Source: Engraulis encrasicolus
Lineage: Eukaryota > Chordata > Actinopteri > Clupeiformes > Engraulidae
Assembly: GCF_034702125.1 (NCBI RefSeq)
Contig: NC_085875.1
Span: forward strand, 44,547,270-44,611,269
Direction: 5' to 3'
DNA length: 64,000 bases
The translations under genes were made by a program, and so were the position numbers. The notes under the pieces were generated by a model. That model worked only from the letters and a program-made list of their open reading frames with translations, was not told the DNA's origin and did not search any database. Positions 44,339 through 64,000 of the stretch are shown here, piece by piece (positions within the stretch are counted from its first letter, which is position 1; each line of letters opens with the position of its first letter).

Positions 44339-45698
44339 TATACAGGCTGTCCCGAAAATGTACACACACTTCATCATTATGAAATACATGTACATTTGTC
44401 TGTTAAAAGACAAGTGCATTATTTTGAACATTAAGCCCCTTTTCTGAGTTGTCTGCAAGGTTTTAGAACCCCATTCACCATTTTTAAAAAAATGTTTGCT
44501 GCTGTCTCCGTTATTTTGGCTGATTTAGATTTTGTCTCATTTGGCTTTACAATGGCCCTCTATGGGCATGTCCAAATATGTTCTTAAAAAACACTTTAAA
44601 CATTTGTTTACGAAAGTATGCATCTTACTAAGTGGTTAGGGGTGTTCATTGGCATTCCCTAACAAGTCTGAAGGTGAAAAATGGCTTATGTCATTTTTAT
44701 TTGGTATTTTGTGAATTAAAGAAAAAAATGTATTTACAAAATGCTACATAAAACATGACAGAAGCCATGTTTCGCTACGAAAATTGTTATGGAATACCAG
44801 TGAACACCCCTCAACACTTGGTAAGTTTTGAAAACAAATGGTTAGGATGGATTTAGGAACATATTTCGACATGTCCATAGACTAGGGTGACCAAATTTTT
44901 GTAGTCTGAACCCGGGACACTTCGTGTGTGACTGAAGGACAATATTTGGCGTGCGGGTCTGGGGGTCCTCCCCCAGGAAAATTTGTTCTTTTTAGATGCC
45001 ATTTCCTGCATTCTAATCAATTTTAGAGGGAGGAATGACAAATCGCAACTGACTCCTTCAGACTTTCTATACAAGCGCTGGCTGCCATTAATTGTGGCCA
45101 GTAAACATGTAATATTTTCCATATATTTACCCCGATAGACATGGCGCAATGTAGTGGGTGGCCAAAACCGGGACATATCTGTGTCCCGAGAGGGTTTGCT
45201 CGGGACCTGGGACACACAACTCCAAACCGGGACTGTCCCGGTCAAACCGGGACGTCTGGTCACCCTACCATAGACAGCCATTCTAAAGCCGGTTGAGACA
45301 AAAAAACAAAATCGCCAAATAATGGACAGCAGCAAACATGAAATTAACGGTGAGGGGTGTTCTTAAACATTGCAGACAACTCAGAAAAGGGGCTTAATGT
45401 TCAAAATAGTGCACTTGTCCTTTGAATTCATGTATTTTTCAAAGTGTTCTGTTCTCCTGTTCTCAAACTGGCATTCATTACACCTAATCACACAACTCCC
45501 TTGGTATTTTTGTGTCTTCACTTTAAATGGCTGCATTCCCTGTTACAGATGCCTCTGATGTCTCAGATCAATTTGAGAGAAGGTTGTGAAAAAAATTGGT
45601 ATCACTTAGTAAATTTTACCACACTTTGAAAATTCCACGAATTAAAAACACACCTACAATAATGTAAAGTGTATACATTGTTATGGGACGCTCTGTAT
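44339..45698. mobile_element. Mariner-like foldback element interrupted by a hAT MITE
   Basis: Ends TATACAGGCTGTCCCGAAAA and a complement reading TATACAGAGCGTCCCATAAC. The arms contain matching blocks in inverted order: AACATTAAGCCCCTTTTCTG, AGTTGTCTGCAA, GTTTGCTGCTGTC, ACCATTTGTTT/CATTTGTTTAC, GGGGTGTTCA.TGG. Without the nested hAT it would be about 970 bp. No transposase frame. Confidence 0.75.
44883..45267. mobile_element. hAT-type MITE, TAGGGTGACCA family, nested
   Basis: Ends TAGGGTGACCA and TGGTCACCCTA; perfect 8-bp duplication CCATAGAC at 44875-44882 and 45268-45275. It sits in one arm of the foldback element; the other arm reads CTCTATGGGCATGTCC uninterrupted at about 44561-44577. 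Confidence 0.92.
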
Positions 45699-45895
45699 AA
45701 AGAGTATGTCTATGCCCCATCCTGCAGCCTCTGCTCTGCCTCTAGGGGGCACTAGCCTGGGGGCTTTCAAGATGTTCAGGGCGGGTAGGTATGGGGTGGA
45801 GTATGGGGTGGGGTGGGGCAGTGGATTTAGCTTGCCATTATGAGAAATCAGTGGACATCTTTAAGACACCTTTAGAATAAGACACCAGCAGAGAG

Positions 45896-45900
<5 letters not shown>

Positions 45901-45948
<48 letters not shown>
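45901..45948. repeat. (GT)n microsatellite
   Basis: Pure GT run. Confidence 0.96.
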
Positions 45949-45950
<2 letters not shown>

Positions 45951-46046
45951 AGCATGTGTACTTTAAGTATCTGTGTTGGTGTTTGTGTGCTGTGCATTGG
46001 CAAAAACGCAGGCTGGATGACGCTCATCTCAGAGTCTGACTGTGTA

Positions 46047-46079
<33 letters not shown>

Positions 46080-46080
46080 A

Positions 46081-48240
46081 GGACTGGGTACCGAAATTCG
46101 GTTCCTTAATGGAATTGAATGAAAGGCTAAGGTTCTACTTGGCATCGAAACGTGCCTTGGCTGTCGGTTCCACGTTTCGGTTCCTAGATGTCCATCGCGT
46201 CAGTTATCATTTCGCATTTATAACCCCAGAACGTTAACGCAGTCAGAACGGCAGTCGCTTCTGGCAAAAAATCTGGCAACATTAATTTTGATCACATTCG
46301 GGCTTGCAGAGACTGCTGGCAGGCTACACCCCCTTTTAAACAGGTGGTCAAATCATCTGTGGATACTAACGTTACGAGAGAAACTACCATCAGCCCATCT
46401 TTAATTTGTGTAGGCTTACCGAGAAGAGTAGCCTATTTCTAGCGTTTTGTAGATGGCAAAGAATTCAAACTTTGTCTTCGACACAGCCACTGCGAGCGTG
46501 TGCATCCATCATTATTCAGATGGTTACATCGGCGTATGAGAAAGTAAAAGTCGGCAACACTGTTTGCTCCACCATGAATCATCAAACAGTGTTGGGGACC
46601 TTTTCCCTTTAGTGGTGGGTGCGCACATTCTCTGACTTTTTGGATTACACTGTGAATCATTGCAAAGTTTAAATTTCATGTCAATAAAACGGAAACTCAT
46701 ATCAGAAGCATCAGGTGAGCTCAGTCACTTTTGGCCGCGAGAGACTTTCTTTGTGTGTTATGGTAGGCAGAGCCTACATTTGCGCCACGGAAAGCAGTAA
46801 CGTGGATTATTGAAACTGAAGACTTGATTTCTTCTATGTGGATATTTTTTTTCGTTTGGTAACCTATAATTATGGACCATTCAAAGAACTCGAAACAGAG
46901 CACGCCCAGTGTTTCACTGCGTGCGTAGCAAGCTACAGTAATAGCCAAGTCGCCTCCGCCCGTCCCCCAATTCCGCCCGCCTAATTAATTAGGCCTATGT
47001 ATCCACTGTTTAAGTCACGAATGGATATCGACATGATATAGAGTTTGTATGCTTACAATTTGAAACAGTGATGACATTTAAAACCGAGTCAACGGCCATA
47101 AACAGCATTGTAATGAAGTGTGTCGTAACGGCAGCATGAAAGAGGTGGAACTTTAATTTCACGACGACATTCTGGCTAAAAACTCGCCCTGGCCGCTTCC
47201 CCGTTTCGCTTTAGGACCAAAATTATTCAACCGTTTCCACAGTAACGACCAAACTAATCAAAGGTAAAGCCAGGACTACAAGTGTGAACGAAATAAGCAA
47301 AGCAGCATGAAGGAATAATAAACAATAACGGAAATACCGACGTGACCTGAAATCAAGCGGGCGGAATTGGGAGCCTTTCGCCGGCGAATTGTGCTGAAAC
47401 TAGATTTTGGACATGCTGGACGTTATCTCCAAATTACGATAGAAAGGGCTACCAATGTTAGCTAATATTGCTCCTTACCTCATCTACACAGTTGCCGCTA
47501 TCCAAAAATATACGATAGCATAATCAAATAGTATTTGAAATAGTGACATTATCACGGTCACAGTGAAGTGATCAGTGAAGTGGGCGGAATTTGGCGACCT
47601 TACTTGTTTTAAAACTGTTTGCAAGAACAGCATACCTGTCAGCTACAAAAAACGGCAAAAATTCCCTGATTTTAAGCCAAAAATTGGAAAAGTTTCAACA
47701 GGCCAAATCCTGACACTCACTCAGTCAACGGGACGGTAATGACAGGTCAGACAGTACACCATGCTTTTCCATTTAAGAGTCCGCGCGCGCGGCCAAAATC
47801 CCCCCACACAGGGCATGTTTTAAAAGGAGCGCGTGCAGCGTAAAACATTAAATATGAGTTTCTCCTTGTTGTTTTGCCGCTCAAGTTGTCTGGGGCTGAT
47901 GCAAAACTTCATGCTGGTTCAGTTTGTAATCAGGTAAATTCGCACGATTGTCTGTGCGTTTGCCATGAGCATCGACTGTACTGATGCTCAGATGCAAAGA
48001 TGCACACCCACGAAATGGATAGGGTTGGATTTAGATTGTAGTTCTCAATTTAAAATAAATTCCCTGAGACTTCAACTGGATAATGAGGGAGGCTCGGTGG
48101 TCGGTTGAGATTTTTAAACATTTCGTCATCCCCAGTGTTTATAAATTAGGAACCGAAAATGGCACCGTCAGGAACCGGCATTGAAACGTAGGTTCTAGAA
48201 CCGGAACCGAAACCGAAAAATTCTGATCGGTACTCAGCCC
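46081..48240. mobile_element. Large non-autonomous DNA element inserted in a GT repeat
   Basis: Ends GGACTGGGTACCGAAATTCG and CGGTACTCAGCCC; subterminal GGTTCC/GAACCGG-rich repeats face each other. GT microsatellite continues on both sides (to 46080 and from 48241), with TA next to each end. About 2.16 kb, no transposase recognised. Superfamily unassigned. Confidence 0.75.
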
Positions 48241-48606
48241 TATGTGTGTGTGTGTGTGTGTTTTTGTGCGTGTGAGTGTGTGTGTGCGCGGCACGTGCGC
48301 GCAAGTGTGAAAAAGCATATATTCTGAGTCATGAAGAGCCACTTAAGCCTTTGAATGTTGAGGCAAAGCAGTTTTTGGCCCTTTTAGCTTCTCCTGCCTC
48401 TGCCTGCACGACCCCTGCATGTGTCCTGCCTGCCATTCCTGTGGAGGGTGGCTGGCTGCGGAAGGGCAGTTCTGAGAAAGGGGCACACAGTTCAACCATC
48501 CATCAACACAGACAGACAGTTAGTATTCCACTGCAGGAGTCCTCTGTAGACTTGAAGACAGAGGTGTGGTGTAGTTCGGTGTGGTGGTTGTCTGTACAGG
48601 TGTTGG

Positions 48607-64000
<15,394 letters not shown>

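Overview
The window is eukaryotic and almost certainly from a ray-finned (teleost) fish. Genes are split by GT-AG introns. The proteins are vertebrate orthologues (NOL10, ODC1, galectin-8). The non-coding DNA is full of long CA/GT, GA/CT and purine microsatellites, small inverted-repeat DNA transposons (hAT-, PIF/Harbinger-, TTAA- and Tc1/mariner-type) and tRNA-derived SINEs. No prokaryotic, plasmid or phage feature is present.

Layout. (1) 1-10118: the last two coding exons of nol10 (+), separated by an 8.7-kb intron that holds a Tc1 element with 519-bp inverted arms, a 1.28-kb 3-bp-TSD element and a long polypyrimidine tract. (2) 10118-25900: intergenic DNA with several hAT/Harbinger MITEs, one SINE and microsatellites; no gene recognised. 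(3) 25900-34070: complete odc1 (+), with a TATA promoter, two probable non-coding leader exons carrying short upstream ORFs, nine coding exons that join in frame into 462 residues, and several poly(A) signals. A 941-bp transposon with perfect 31-bp termini and an 8-bp target duplication lies in intron 1. (4) 34817-40012: a tandem-repeat galectin of the galectin-8 type (+), eight coding exons giving 296 residues. (5) 40013-48600: intergenic/3' UTR DNA with nested elements. (6) 48607-64000: the 3' end of a minus-strand gene that I could not name: three exons in verified phase and a Pro/His-rich C-terminal tail. Its last introns contain a locally triplicated unit and minisatellites.

Functionally, nol10 is a nucleolar ribosome-biogenesis gene, odc1 is the first and rate-limiting step of polyamine synthesis, and the galectin is a secreted/cytosolic beta-galactoside lectin. 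They are neighbours by synteny (NOL10 and ODC1 are adjacent and co-oriented in human 2p25), not an operon. The most notable observations are: a glycine/arginine-rich tail on NOL10 whose coding DNA has a decayed tandem copy; TG-tract/T-tract splice acceptors of nol10; upstream ORFs in the odc1 leader; a lysine in place of the sugar-contact asparagine in the first galectin domain; a telomere-like repeat inside a foldback element inside a SINE; and a transposon insertion that can be read against its own empty-site paralogue.
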